A program made the translations under genes and the position numbers. Source: Paulinella micropora (taxonomy: Eukaryota; Cercozoa; Imbricatea; Euglyphida). From it: a stretch of 36,575 nucleotides of DNA. The DNA lies in assembly GCA_009731375.1 (NCBI GenBank), contig BJOX01000025.1, forward strand, positions 687,458-724,032, in the 5' to 3' direction. Below the pieces are notes generated by a model. The model was not told the DNA's origin. It searched no databases and was given only the letters and a program-made list of their open reading frames with translations. Below are positions 21,998-30,620 of this stretch, piece after piece. The number at the start of each line of letters is the position of its first letter. The stretch's first letter is position 1.

Positions 21998-22510
21998 CTC
22001 TCTGGATCGAATGTAGCTGTTATGTGACCGTTACGGCAGGGAACGACAACGCACACAGTGCCCAAGCACAAAAAATAGAAATAAAAATAGTATTTTTGCT
22101 TCATTCTTGCAGAAAATCCTATCGAAAAAGGTCTGATCCAGCCATCATCACGGTTCCGGTCTGTTCTTAGTACAGTAGGAAAGGATCCGTTAGGACAGCG
22201 GGCATGGTCCGATCTTATGTGATCAAGATGGGATCGCCAGGGATCATGACAAATGATTAAAAATGGAAAAAACATGAAGTTTGATGTAAAAGAGCCACGC
22301 AATGGTTGTGAAACAGTAGTGTAGAGACCAAAAGCGAGCTGTATTCTCTCTGGAGCGAATGTAGCCGTTATCTAACCGTTGCGACAGGGACTGACCAGGA
22401 ACTAAGCTCAAGTATAAAGAACGTAAATTAAAACATTATTTCCGGGGACCGTTTAATATTTGCAGAAAACCTCATCAAAAAGGGCCTGGTTTAGCCCTGT
22501 TTCGATTTGT
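21998..22510 (+). repeat. Diverged direct duplication (~170-bp units)
   Basis: Unit 1 (about 21998-22170) starts ttctctctggatcgaatgta and ends with a tgcagaaaatcctatcgaaa phrase. Unit 2 (about 22344-22510) starts ttctctctggagcgaatgta and ends tgcagaaaacctcatcaaaa. Clearly related but perhaps 70 per cent identical, so an old duplication or two copies of a dispersed element. Confidence 0.65.
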
Positions 22511-23047
22511 TTTTCTAAACCCTTACCCTAATCCTACTAACTAACCCTCACCCGCCCCCAAGGCAAATCCGTGCCGGTGGCTGGCAAGAAGGCTGGAACT
22601 GATGCTTAACAACATGTAATTATTGTGTCATGCATAAAAATCAGGTCTGTGATAAAAATCACATTGGATATAGCGTGTTACAGCGTTGCCGGTGACGTGC
22701 AGGGTGCCGGCGGCGGTCGTAGGTACCAAAATTACTACTATGCGCTCCGCAACAGGGTTGAGTACATGCAAAGTTGCCAAAAGCCTATCAGGCTTGATGT
22801 TTATGATGTTTTATCATGTTTATTTGCAATTGCAAGGTCTCAAGCAAGAAGGGTGTTAATAAAATTCAAGCCGCCCACACGCTTTTCACAAAAATGAGGA
22901 AATTTTCCAAAGCTGTATGCCACCGACCCAAGAAGACATATTCACGTGATTGAATCTGTGTGGATTTTGTGTAGACATAACCCGGATGAAAGGCCGCTAG
23001 TTTGTTTGTGCCTGGCAGTTCATCTAGGAAGGTTTTTCTGCGCTCGT
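22511..23047 (+). other. Unassigned, with telomere-like units and weak frames
   Basis: After degenerate CCCTAA units the + strand carries two open stretches in one frame, from 22625 (stop at 22895-22897) and from 22946. They contain peptides such as LDVYDVLSCLFAIARSQA and VIESVWILCRHNPDERPL. No domain recognised; they could be decayed coding sequence of the DUF7869-type element that follows. Confidence 0.35.
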
Positions 23048-23808
23048 GTGCATGATGTCACGACGTGCCGCCGACGTGCCGCCTACTTTTTCAACCACTG
23101 CCTTGACAACTTGAACAAGGTGTCTATTGACAAGCAATGGTGTCGGGCATCTATCTCAAAACCAGAGAGCAGGGTTTATGTAAAATAATGATAATTCCAA
23201 AGAATTTTTTTCTTGGCGGCAAAAAAAAATTTATTACCCGGGAACACCATCGCTCAATACACTAGCGATCCCCGTATACGGTGTAGTATCATCGTCGATC
23301 GACCTTTCGCACTCGTATGTTGCGATCGAATGCCAAGTTATATCACTGAGTCTTTTTAATATTCATATTGTAGCCAGCATATGAACTTGAAACTAACTGT
23401 ATAGTTGCCAAACACCCTGCCGCGACTTATGACACCTTAAAATCAGCGGCGGTATCAATTCCCTAGGCGCGCCGGAGCAAGTGCCGCCGACGTGCCGCCG
23501 ACTTTTTCAACCACTGCCGCGACAACTTGAACAAGGTGTCTATTGACAACCAATGGTGTCGGCCATCTATCCCACGACGAAAGAGCAGGGTTTATGTAAA
23601 TTAATGATATTTCCAAAGAATTTGTTTCTCGGCGGCGCGCCGCCTGCAGTCGAATCTCGCCGGCAAAAAAAATTTCGCCGCCGAGAGCCGCCGGGGGTTG
23701 TAGACAACATATGAACTTGAAACTAACTGTATAGTCGCCAAACACCCTGCCGCGACTTATGACACCTTAAAATCAGCGGCGGAATCAATTCCCTAGGCGC
23801 GCCGGAGC
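23048..23808 (+). repeat. Direct duplication (~330-430-bp units)
   Basis: Block 1 (about 23060-23475) and block 2 (about 23485-23808) share cgacgtgccgcc then actttttcaaccactgcc, gggtttatgtaaa..aatgat, and a 3' phrase catatgaacttgaaactaac...ccctaggcgcgccggagc. Block 2 lacks ~100 bases in the middle. No coding function is evident. Confidence 0.75.
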
Positions 23809-23860
23809 CAAAACCAGATCTCGGTGTTAGTGTTTCTGAAAATCTGCAACACGTCATGCC

Positions 23861-24666
23861 ACGACGCAGGCAAGGGTTATTGCAGTCGTGATCCATAACG
23901 TTGGAACTTGTTGTTACGTCGCTCCGGCGGACATACCGCACAACGTCGACACAACCATTACGGTGCTTATGGACGCGTTTCAATTTCTTCCCCAAACAGC
24001 CGACGGTCGCCTTGCACCGAAGCTCTTCATCCAGATAGACAATACCAACGCTGACAGCAAGACTCATGTCTTCTTTGCCTGGGCTGCCTGTGGTAGAAAC
24101 CAAACTGTTCAAGCAAGTCGAGGCTAGTTTCCTGCCTGTCGGTCATACTCATGCGGACCTCGACCAGAAGTTTTCGAATATCGCCAAGTATGTGTGTGCG
24201 AATCCAGTGCACACTTTTGCTGAGCTTGCCAAGGCTTGCGAAAAGGCGCTCCCAGACGATTGCATTAATGCCTGCGTCCTGGATCGTCAACTTCAAGCGT
24301 TTCTATGACGAACAACAAGCCTTCAACAAGGATACGTTCTGCAGTTCTCGCGACGTGCATGGCTTCCTCTTCGATATTTAACTTATTGACGAAGAAGGTG
24401 GGGTGTGCTTGCAGACAAAAGAGTGGACGCGCATGGAGCATTTGGTTCCCAGCCAAACGCCACTGCAACTTCAACTTCCCGAAGCTTTGTATTTTGTGCC
24501 CGCGGTGTCCCTCTTCAAAATGACTGAGCTGGACAAGATCATCCAGGGACTTGAATCCTTTCTCAAGTTTCCTGAGGACGGACAAGACGACAACGAAAGC
24601 AGCGAACAAGCACCCTACGACTCTGACACTTCCGATGCAGGAGATTGGACTGATGGAGACCCCTAG
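23861..24666 (+). pseudogene. DUF7869-type transposase-like core, frameshifted
   Basis: Segment 1 reads HNVGTCCYVAPADIPHNVDT to KLFIQIDNTNADSKTHVFFAW. About 24090 the frame shifts by one to VVETKLFKQVEASFLPVGHT then HADLDQKFSNIAKYV. Near 24285 a further shift gives NFKRFYDEQQAFNKDTF, and a TAA at 24379-24381 precedes LIDEEGGVCLQTKEWTRMEH to an acidic tail ending at TAG 24664. The order (LxIQxDN..ADSK, LVE..LF..V..SFLPVGHTH.DLDQ.FS) is that of the DUF7869 family, RNase H-like proteins abundant in mobile elements of many eukaryotes. Two frame changes and a stop in one domain make it a pseudogene. Its N-terminal zinc-binding part is not seen upstream. Confidence 0.7.
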
Positions 24667-25466
24667 TACGCCAACCGACAGAGCGCACACTTCGCTCTTG
24701 GAAAAAAATTCACGCTCATCAACTTGCGCTGCAAGCTGAAGACTGTGAGCTTTGCGTCAATCTTGCCTCTGCGCAGCGTAACATCTTCATCAGCAGCAGG
24801 CAAGAGAAGGAAGCAAGAAACCTCACCCGCCGTCAAAAGCAAAATGCTAGTAACTACGGAAAGACTCGCTGCTCATGTGAAGGGTACCGACTGCACACGC
24901 GACTTGGAGTTGAAGGAGAATGTCGTCGGGTCTGCAACCTGGGATTTTTACACCACTTTGCTGCATCCCCGAAGAGAAGGATCAGTTCGCACGGTCAACA
25001 CCTTCCCGTACTTGCGCATGATCATCAACTGCCTTGCATGCAACCTTGTTTCCATCACTTGCCCTCTGTTGAATTACAGAACAAAATTTCCAGAATCCTT
25101 CAGATAAGTAATTCTTGGTTTGTGTTGTTGCCCTCTAATGAAAATCACATGATTGAGTTTTACCGGCAGGAATCTCTGCTGGAAGAAGGACAACGATCGG
25201 GCAGAATTTCAAGTCGCAGGACAGACATGGCAGGGCAAAGCGAGCATGCCTCCGAGCATTCCCTGCTGAGGCCTGAAGTTGCTGGAGACGTTGAATTTCT
25301 TCGGATGTTGCCGACAGCAAAACCTTCAGGCATCAGAAGGCAATGCTGCACTGACCACAGTGCGGCATGGTCGACCAGAAGGCAGTGCGCTTGGCGCGAC
25401 CGAAGCAAAATCCTCTTCAGCTGGAGCTCTCATCGCGCAGCAACTCTTACCGGCACCACGACATAG
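24654..25466 (+). CDS. Unassigned frame with Cys-rich segment
   Basis: Open from 24654 to the stop at 25464-25466 (~270 codons) without an early ATG. The first part has the make-up of a real protein: WKKIHAHQLALQAEDCELC, then a charged SSRQEKEARNLTRRQKQ and TRCSCEGY. The later part runs into the 1269-bp unit, where other frames look equally good, so coding is likely only for ~24669-24920. It may be an exon of the DUF7869-type element, read in another frame from its tail. No domain recognised. Confidence 0.35.
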   Translation, partial: WRPLVRQPTERTLRSWKKIHAHQLALQAEDCELCVNLASAQRNIFISSRQEKEARNLTRRQKQNASNYGKTRCSCEGYRLHTRLGVEGECRRVCNLGFLHHFAASPKRRISSHGQHLPVLAHDHQLPCMQPCFHHLPSVELQNKISRILQISNSWFVLLPSNENHMIEFYRQESLLEEGQRSGRISSRRTDMAGQSEHASEHSLLRPEVAGDVEFLRMLPTAKPSGIRRQCCTDHSAAWSTRRQCAWRDRSKILFSWSSHRAATLTGTTT

Positions 25467-26188
25467 GGCTCTGCTTGCACCTGCGCTGCCGAACCGAATC
25501 ACTGCCCAGGACGCCCACCTAGGAGAAATCACTCTTCTCGAGAAGTTCGACATTCGCTTGCCCAACCAAGGTCGACCGACCGACGGAGCAGAGAAGAAAA
25601 AAGACGACAACAGCGAAGTGTTGAAGAAGAGAAATGCTTTCCTTCAGACTGGTGACATGGTGCTGTCTAGAGTAGAATATTTCCTGGAAGAAGCTTCCGA
25701 CCAAACTACGCAGCCCGTTTCACTTTTTAAGGTCAAGAAAATTTTCAAGGACCGTCACGGCTGCGCAACCTGGATGAGGGTGCAATGGTACGGAGAGGAG
25801 CAGGACGTGTTTCTAGGAAAGTACAGTGAGAAAAAAGAAAAGCTGAATGACAAAGACAAGAAGCTAATGGGCTCATTGCGATCGCAGGGCCAAGACGTCA
25901 GTAATGACATCGGGTTCAAGATCACACCTGACAAAAATTTATTTCTTGCCGGAAGCGATGAAAACAACCTGGTGCAAGGGCAGCAGCTTGATCATGAAGC
26001 ACCAATGTTGGTGCACTGGGGAAAACACACGAATCTTCTGGAGGTTGTGTTTCTCGAAGTCTGTCCGGTAGGCTTGTAGTAGTTCCTTCCGATCTGCATT
26101 AACGCAGAGGAACGAGGGCGCTTTTATTACTTCCTTTTGTATGCGCTCCCAGGTGAGGACTGGGCATTCGACCCATAGTTCCTTTTGG
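24920..26188 (+). repeat. 1269-bp tandem unit, copy 1
   Basis: Starts atgtcgtcgggtctgcaacc. The homologous part ends at 26180 (gacccatagtt) and is followed by the 8 bases ccttttgg, after which copy 2 starts. Contains the frame 25270-26079. Its last ~100 bases match, on the minus strand, the coding sequence (LWVECPVLTWERIQKEV) of the element that lies beyond copy 3. Confidence 0.95.
25270..26079 (+). CDS. BAH/SH3-like segment protein, copy 1
   Basis: Open frame of 270 codons with no ATG near its 5' end, so it is probably an exon or the 3' part of a frameshifted gene. The N-terminal half is low in secondary-structure signals. The C-terminal half reads TGDMVLSRVEYFLEE, then VSLFKVKKIFKD and WMRVQWYGEEQDVFLGKY, the pattern of a small beta-barrel reader (BAH or SH3-like: GDxVxVR...VxKI...VxWY). 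A Lys/Glu-rich helix and a tail ending PVGL follow. By position after the DUF7869 core it may be the C-terminal domain of that element. The domain call is inference from pattern only. Confidence 0.45.
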   Translation, partial: GLKLLETLNFFGCCRQQNLQASEGNAALTTVRHGRPEGSALGATEAKSSSAGALIAQQLLPAPRHRALLAPALPNRITAQDAHLGEITLLEKFDIRLPNQGRPTDGAEKKKDDNSEVLKKRNAFLQTGDMVLSRVEYFLEEASDQTTQPVSLFKVKKIFKDRHGCATWMRVQWYGEEQDVFLGKYSEKKEKLNDKDKKLMGSLRSQGQDVSNDIGFKITPDKNLFLAGSDENNLVQGQQLDHEAPMLVHWGKHTNLLEVVFLEVCPVGL

Positions 26189-27457
26189 ATGTCGTCGGGT
26201 CTGCAACCTGGGATTTTTACACCACTTTGCTGCATCCCCGAAGAGAAGGATCAGTTCGCACGGTCAACACCTTCCCGTACTTGCGCATGATCATCAACTG
26301 CCTTGCATGCAACCTTGTTTCCATCACTTGCCCTCTGTTGAATTACAGAACAAAATTTCCAGAATCCTTCAGATAAGTAATTCTTGGTTTGTGTTGTTGC
26401 CCTCTAATGAAAATCACATGATTGAGTTTTACCGGCAGGAATCTCTGCTGGAAGAAGGACAACGATCGGGCAGAATTTCAAGTCGCAGGACAGACATGGC
26501 AGGGCAAAGCGAGCATGCCTCCGAGCATTCCCTGCTGAGGCCTGAAGTTGCTGGAGACGTTGAATTTCTTCGGATGTTGCCGACAGCAAAACCTTCAGGC
26601 ATCAGAAGGCAATGCTGCACTGACCACAGTGCGGCATGGTCGACCAGAAGGCAGTGCGCTTGGCGCGACCGAAGCAAAATCCTCTTCAGCTGGAGCTCTC
26701 ATCGCGCAGCAACTCTTACCGGCACCACGACATAGGGCTCTGCTTGCACCTGCGCTGCCGAACCGAATCACTGCCCAGGACGCCCACCTAGGAGAAATCA
26801 CTCTTCTCGAGAAGTTCGACATTCGCTTGCCCAACCAAGGTCGACCGACCGACGGAGCAGAGAAGAAAAAAGACGACAACAGCGAAGTGTTGAAGAAGAG
26901 AAATGCTTTCCTTCAGACTGGTGACATGGTGCTGTCTAGAGTAGAATATTTCCTGGAAGAAGCTTCCGACCAAACTACGCAGCCCGTTTCACTTTTTAAG
27001 GTCAAGAAAATTTTCAAGGACCGTCACGGCTGCGCAACCTGGATGAGGGTGCAATGGTACGGAGAGGAGCAGGACGTGTTTCTAGGAAAGTACAGTGAGA
27101 AAAAAGAAAAGCTGAATGACAAAGACAAGAAGCTAATGGGCTCATTGCGATCGCAGGGCCAAGACGTCAGTAATGACATCGGGTTCAAGATCACACCTGA
27201 CAAAAATTTATTTCTTGCCGGAAGCGATGAAAACAACCTGGTGCAAGGGCAGCAGCTTGATCATGAAGCACCAATGTTGGTGCACTGGGGAAAACACACG
27301 AATCTTCTGGAGGTTGTGTTTCTCGAAGTCTGTCCGGTAGGCTTGTAGTAGTTCCTTCCGATCTGCATTAACGCAGAGGAACGAGGGCGCTTTTATTACT
27401 TCCTTTTGTATGCGCTCCCAGGTGAGGACTGGGCATTCGACCCATAGTTCCTTTTGG
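26189..27457 (+). repeat. 1269-bp tandem unit, copy 2
   Basis: Identical by eye to copy 1 over its full length, including the same 8-base filler ccttttgg at its 3' junction (27450-27457). Confidence 0.95.
26539..27348 (+). CDS. BAH/SH3-like segment protein, copy 2
   Basis: Exact copy of the frame at 25270-26079, offset by 1269 bases; no differences seen. If the locus is one transcript, the stop at the end of each copy prevents translation through all three. Confidence 0.42.
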   Translation, partial: GLKLLETLNFFGCCRQQNLQASEGNAALTTVRHGRPEGSALGATEAKSSSAGALIAQQLLPAPRHRALLAPALPNRITAQDAHLGEITLLEKFDIRLPNQGRPTDGAEKKKDDNSEVLKKRNAFLQTGDMVLSRVEYFLEEASDQTTQPVSLFKVKKIFKDRHGCATWMRVQWYGEEQDVFLGKYSEKKEKLNDKDKKLMGSLRSQGQDVSNDIGFKITPDKNLFLAGSDENNLVQGQQLDHEAPMLVHWGKHTNLLEVVFLEVCPVGL

Positions 27458-28718
27458 ATGTCGTCGGGTCTGCAACCTGGGATTTTTACACCACTTTGCT
27501 GCATCCCCGAAGAGAAGGATCAGTTCGCACGGTCAACACCTTCCCGTACTTGCGCATGATCATCAACTGCCTTGCATGCAACCTTGTTTCCATCACTTGC
27601 CCTCTGTTGAATTACAGAACAAAATTTCCAGAATCCTTCAGATAAGTAATTCTTGGTTTGTGTTGTTGCCCTCTAATGAAAATCACATGATTGAGTTTTA
27701 CCGGCAGGAATCTCTGCTGGAAGAAGGACAACGATCGGGCAGAATTTCAAGTCGCAGGACAGACATGGCAGGGCAAAGCGAGCATGCCTCCGAGCATTCC
27801 CTGCTGAGGCCTGAAGTTGCTGGAGACGTTGAATTTCTTCGGATGTTGCCGACAGCAAAACCTTCAGGCATCAGAAGGCAATGCTGCACTGACCACAGTG
27901 CGGCATGGTCGACCAGAAGGCAGTGCGCTTGGCGCGACCGAAGCAAAATCCTCTTCAGCTGGAGCTCTCATCGCGCAGCAACTCTTACCGGCACCACGAC
28001 ATAGGGCTCTGCTTGCACCTGCGCTGCCGAACCGAATCACTGCCCAGGACGCCCACCTAGGAGAAATCACTCTTCTCGAGAAGTTCGACATTCGCTTGCC
28101 CAACCAAGGTCGACCGACCGACGGAGCAGAGAAGAAAAAAGACGACAACAGCGAAGTGTTGAAGAAGAGAAATGCTTTCCTTCAGACTGGTGACATGGTG
28201 CTGTCTAGAGTAGAATATTTCCTGGAAGAAGCTTCCGACCAAACTACGCAGCCCGTTTCACTTTTTAAGGTCAAGAAAATTTTCAAGGACCGTCACGGCT
28301 GCGCAACCTGGATGAGGGTGCAATGGTACGGAGAGGAGCAGGACGTGTTTCTAGGAAAGTACAGTGAGAAAAAAGAAAAGCTGAATGACAAAGACAAGAA
28401 GCTAATGGGCTCATTGCGATCGCAGGGCCAAGACGTCAGTAATGACATCGGGTTCAAGATCACACCTGACAAAAATTTATTTCTTGCCGGAAGCGATGAA
28501 AACAACCTGGTGCAAGGGCAGCAGCTTGATCATGAAGCACCAATGTTGGTGCACTGGGGAAAACACACGAATCTTCTGGAGGTTGTGTTTCTCGAAGTCT
28601 GTCCGGTAGGCTTGTAGTAGTTCCTTCCGATCTGCATTAACGCAGAGGAACGAGGGCGCTTTTATTACTTCCTTTTGTATGCGCTCCCAGGTGAGGACTG
28701 GGCATTCGACCCATAGTT
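27458..28718 (+). repeat. 1269-bp tandem unit, copy 3 (ends in unique flank)
   Basis: Identical to copies 1 and 2 up to gacccatagtt (28718). It then continues into the minus-strand element instead of the ccttttgg filler, showing that this is the original right-hand junction. Confidence 0.95.
27808..28617 (+). CDS. BAH/SH3-like segment protein, copy 3
   Basis: Exact copy of the frame at 25270-26079, offset by 2538 bases. Its 3' end overlaps the minus-strand frame 28477-28990, tail to tail. Confidence 0.42.
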   Translation, partial: GLKLLETLNFFGCCRQQNLQASEGNAALTTVRHGRPEGSALGATEAKSSSAGALIAQQLLPAPRHRALLAPALPNRITAQDAHLGEITLLEKFDIRLPNQGRPTDGAEKKKDDNSEVLKKRNAFLQTGDMVLSRVEYFLEEASDQTTQPVSLFKVKKIFKDRHGCATWMRVQWYGEEQDVFLGKYSEKKEKLNDKDKKLMGSLRSQGQDVSNDIGFKITPDKNLFLAGSDENNLVQGQQLDHEAPMLVHWGKHTNLLEVVFLEVCPVGL

Positions 28719-28990
28719 GGTTGTTGTTTTTATCAAGGGCTTGGACTACCATTCGGGAGAGGCGTATTTGTGCTTGCTGGATGTCTTTCTGCGTGACTGA
28801 GTTTGGAGGCGGGTTAGGGCAGGTTTCGCTCAGTTTTGTATTTGTCAATGAGGCGACCAAGTCGATACTTGTTGCGGTGCGGCAGTTTTTCAGCAATGGA
28901 AGAGAAGGTTTATCTAGGTTTTGCAGTCGAGTTCCGCTGAAGTTGCTACGTTCCGGATCCGCTTGTTGTCGGTATTAATTTGGAGACGTT
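28477..28990 (-). pseudogene. Mobile-element frame, distal part
   Basis: Minus-strand frame reading ADPERSNFSGTRLQNLDKP, LLKNCRTATSIDLVASL, VTQKDIQQAQIRLSRMVVQAL and LWVECPVLTWERIQKEVIKA to about 28590, where it meets the + strand gene of copy 3. It lies one frame away from the preceding element frame (shift near 28960). The conserved-looking part stops near KHNLQKI; beyond that it is probably antisense of the + strand frame. A reverse transcriptase would be expected next in a Penelope-like element with N-terminal GIY-YIG, but the sequence is cut off here. Confidence 0.4.
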
Positions 28991-30096
28991 CAAAGTCAAC
29001 AGTAGGAAGGCGTAAGGCAGTTTGTATTCGCTTCACGAAGGTAATGGTAGATTTGAGAACCGACTTGAGGATAAAACCGGATGTGGGATGTGTATTGTTG
29101 ATGCGCTGAGTTTGCCTATCTTTCCCAAGGTTCTTTTTTGTGATGCTAGACGAAAAGAAGCATGTGATGTCCAGATGCTCTTATTCCAGCTTCGACAAGT
29201 ACAGGCGGGCTTTTTCATCGTTTGTGATTGGAGTTTAAAGTGCGCAATGTGTCTCGGGGCCTTGATTAGGCTTGAAGCGATAGAGGCTGGTTTTTTGTAG
29301 CTGACTTTGCAGAGGGAGAAGGGTTTTTCTCATGTTATTGTCAGAGAGGAAGATGCGCAGAATAAGTCCTTGTAGGGTGCGAAGGGTTCTCCTGTTCACG
29401 CACATCCTATCGTTCGTCTCCATGGTGTAGGTTCTGTTGGACAGGATCAGGGGGTGCTTCTTCCGGAAGTGATGTGACAATACGTTACATGCATAGAGTT
29501 TCGTTCGGTGGTTTTCTATGTTATTTGCTTGTTGCCATATGCGTAGTGCTTGGTAGGCGGTTGCTCTGCGTAAGTGTTTGATCCAACGGTAAGGGTGGTA
29601 TGCTATAAGTTCGACGTGCACTTCCTTGGTTAATTCAAGCATTGCTCCTGAGTTTGATAGGCGTAGTAAGCAGTGGACTTCAGGTTTGGTCAGATGGCAT
29701 CGGGCTGTTGTCGAGCGTAGTAATACGTATGGTTGTCTTTTTGATATTTGAGATCCCTCGTAGATTTTCGTGGTTCCATAGAAGCGTGAGATGTAGTCCC
29801 AGTCGTTGAGACCATACCTATGGCCATATTTTCGGAGTTGAAAGATAGTATTAGGGTCAAGATCGTCGAAGATGGCAGAAATTGAGTGGCGTAATAAGTA
29901 TGAGCGGGGGTCCTTGATTAGGTATGGCTTCCCAAAAGGTAAGGTTGCTGGTATGTCGTTGAGCGTTGGCAAGACTTCTGCATTGCATAGAGCATACGGT
30001 TGGGTGATCGTAGTCGCATACTTCATGTGGGAATACAGGTTGATGGCGAGAGAAGGGTCTTGGGATTTCGTTTGTGAGAAATGTTGCTGAGGGCTA
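28960..30096 (-). pseudogene. Mobile-element frame after GIY-YIG domain
   Basis: Minus-strand frame of ~264 codons from ATG 30026, open further upstream to about 30096. It reads PYALCNAEVLPTLNDIPATL, then YGHRYGLNDWDYISRFYGTT, VHVELIAYHPYRWIKHLRRA and FRKKHPLILSNRTYTME, and ends at TAA 29235-29237. The same frame continues after this stop (TPITNDEKARLYLSKLE, a second TAA, EHLDITCFFSSSITKKNLGK, then FVKRIQTALRLPTVDFERLQ) for another ~90 codons with the same composition. I do not recognise a family. It follows the GIY-YIG domain after one frame change, so it is the middle of the same element. Confidence 0.5.
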
Positions 30097-30111
30097 GGCT
30101 CTATGTCTCAT

Positions 30112-30620
30112 GTTGAGGGTCGGCTTTAGCCAGGCGATGAATTTCGATTCCATACTTCGTCGGTTGGTCCGGGCTGAGTCTTGTTCCATCTTTGTTCCTG
30201 AACGCGGGAGGGGTCCCATTAGGAGGAGAGGTATGGATAATATTAAGAAGCGGTGCATTCCCAGTTGGTTGCCCACGGATAGGAGACGGGTTTGTCCTGG
30301 TTGGTGCGTGTTCGAGGTATTGAAGTTTCGCATGCCTCTGAGTTTTGATTTCATTCTCTTTTCCCACTGGAAAGATTCACCTATGTAGCTATGTACTGTG
30401 GCCGGGGCGATGATGCCATAGATAACCTGCATTCTTCCAGGGTCCGGAATAGCAAACGGTAAAGCTGCTCTGTTTTGGCGTTGCAGTAGATAGAGCATGG
30501 GTTTGAAGCGGCGGAGGGCAGGGTCAGTTTTGTTGAAGGTAAGAGATCCAGCGGAAGCACTCCAGACATCCCTAGTTCGTCTTCTTTGCATTCTCCTCCT
30601 TTCTTGTACGCTTCCGACCG
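30112..30620 (-). pseudogene. GIY-YIG endonuclease domain of a mobile element
   Basis: The minus-strand frame ending at TAG 30094 has VIYGIIAPATVHSYIGESF (GI..YIG at 30380-30417), EKRM with the conserved Arg, and MESKFIAWLKPTLN with the metal-binding Glu and the terminal Asn. This is the order of catalytic residues in GIY-YIG nucleases, which nick target DNA in Penelope-like elements and homing introns. The upstream part DVWSASAGSLTFNKTDPALR and FKPMLYLLQRQNRAALPF precedes it. The frame changes by one at ~30600 from the Ser/Thr-rich frame and again after the domain, so it is probably decayed. An N-terminal GIY-YIG is known from the permuted (Chlamys/Naiad-type) Penelope-like elements. Confidence 0.65.

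Noticed and set aside
26185-26376. 63-codon frame repeated at unit junctions, and minus-strand frames of 61-98 codons inside each 1269-bp unit
   Set aside because: Frames created by the filler junction or antisense to the 270-codon frame.
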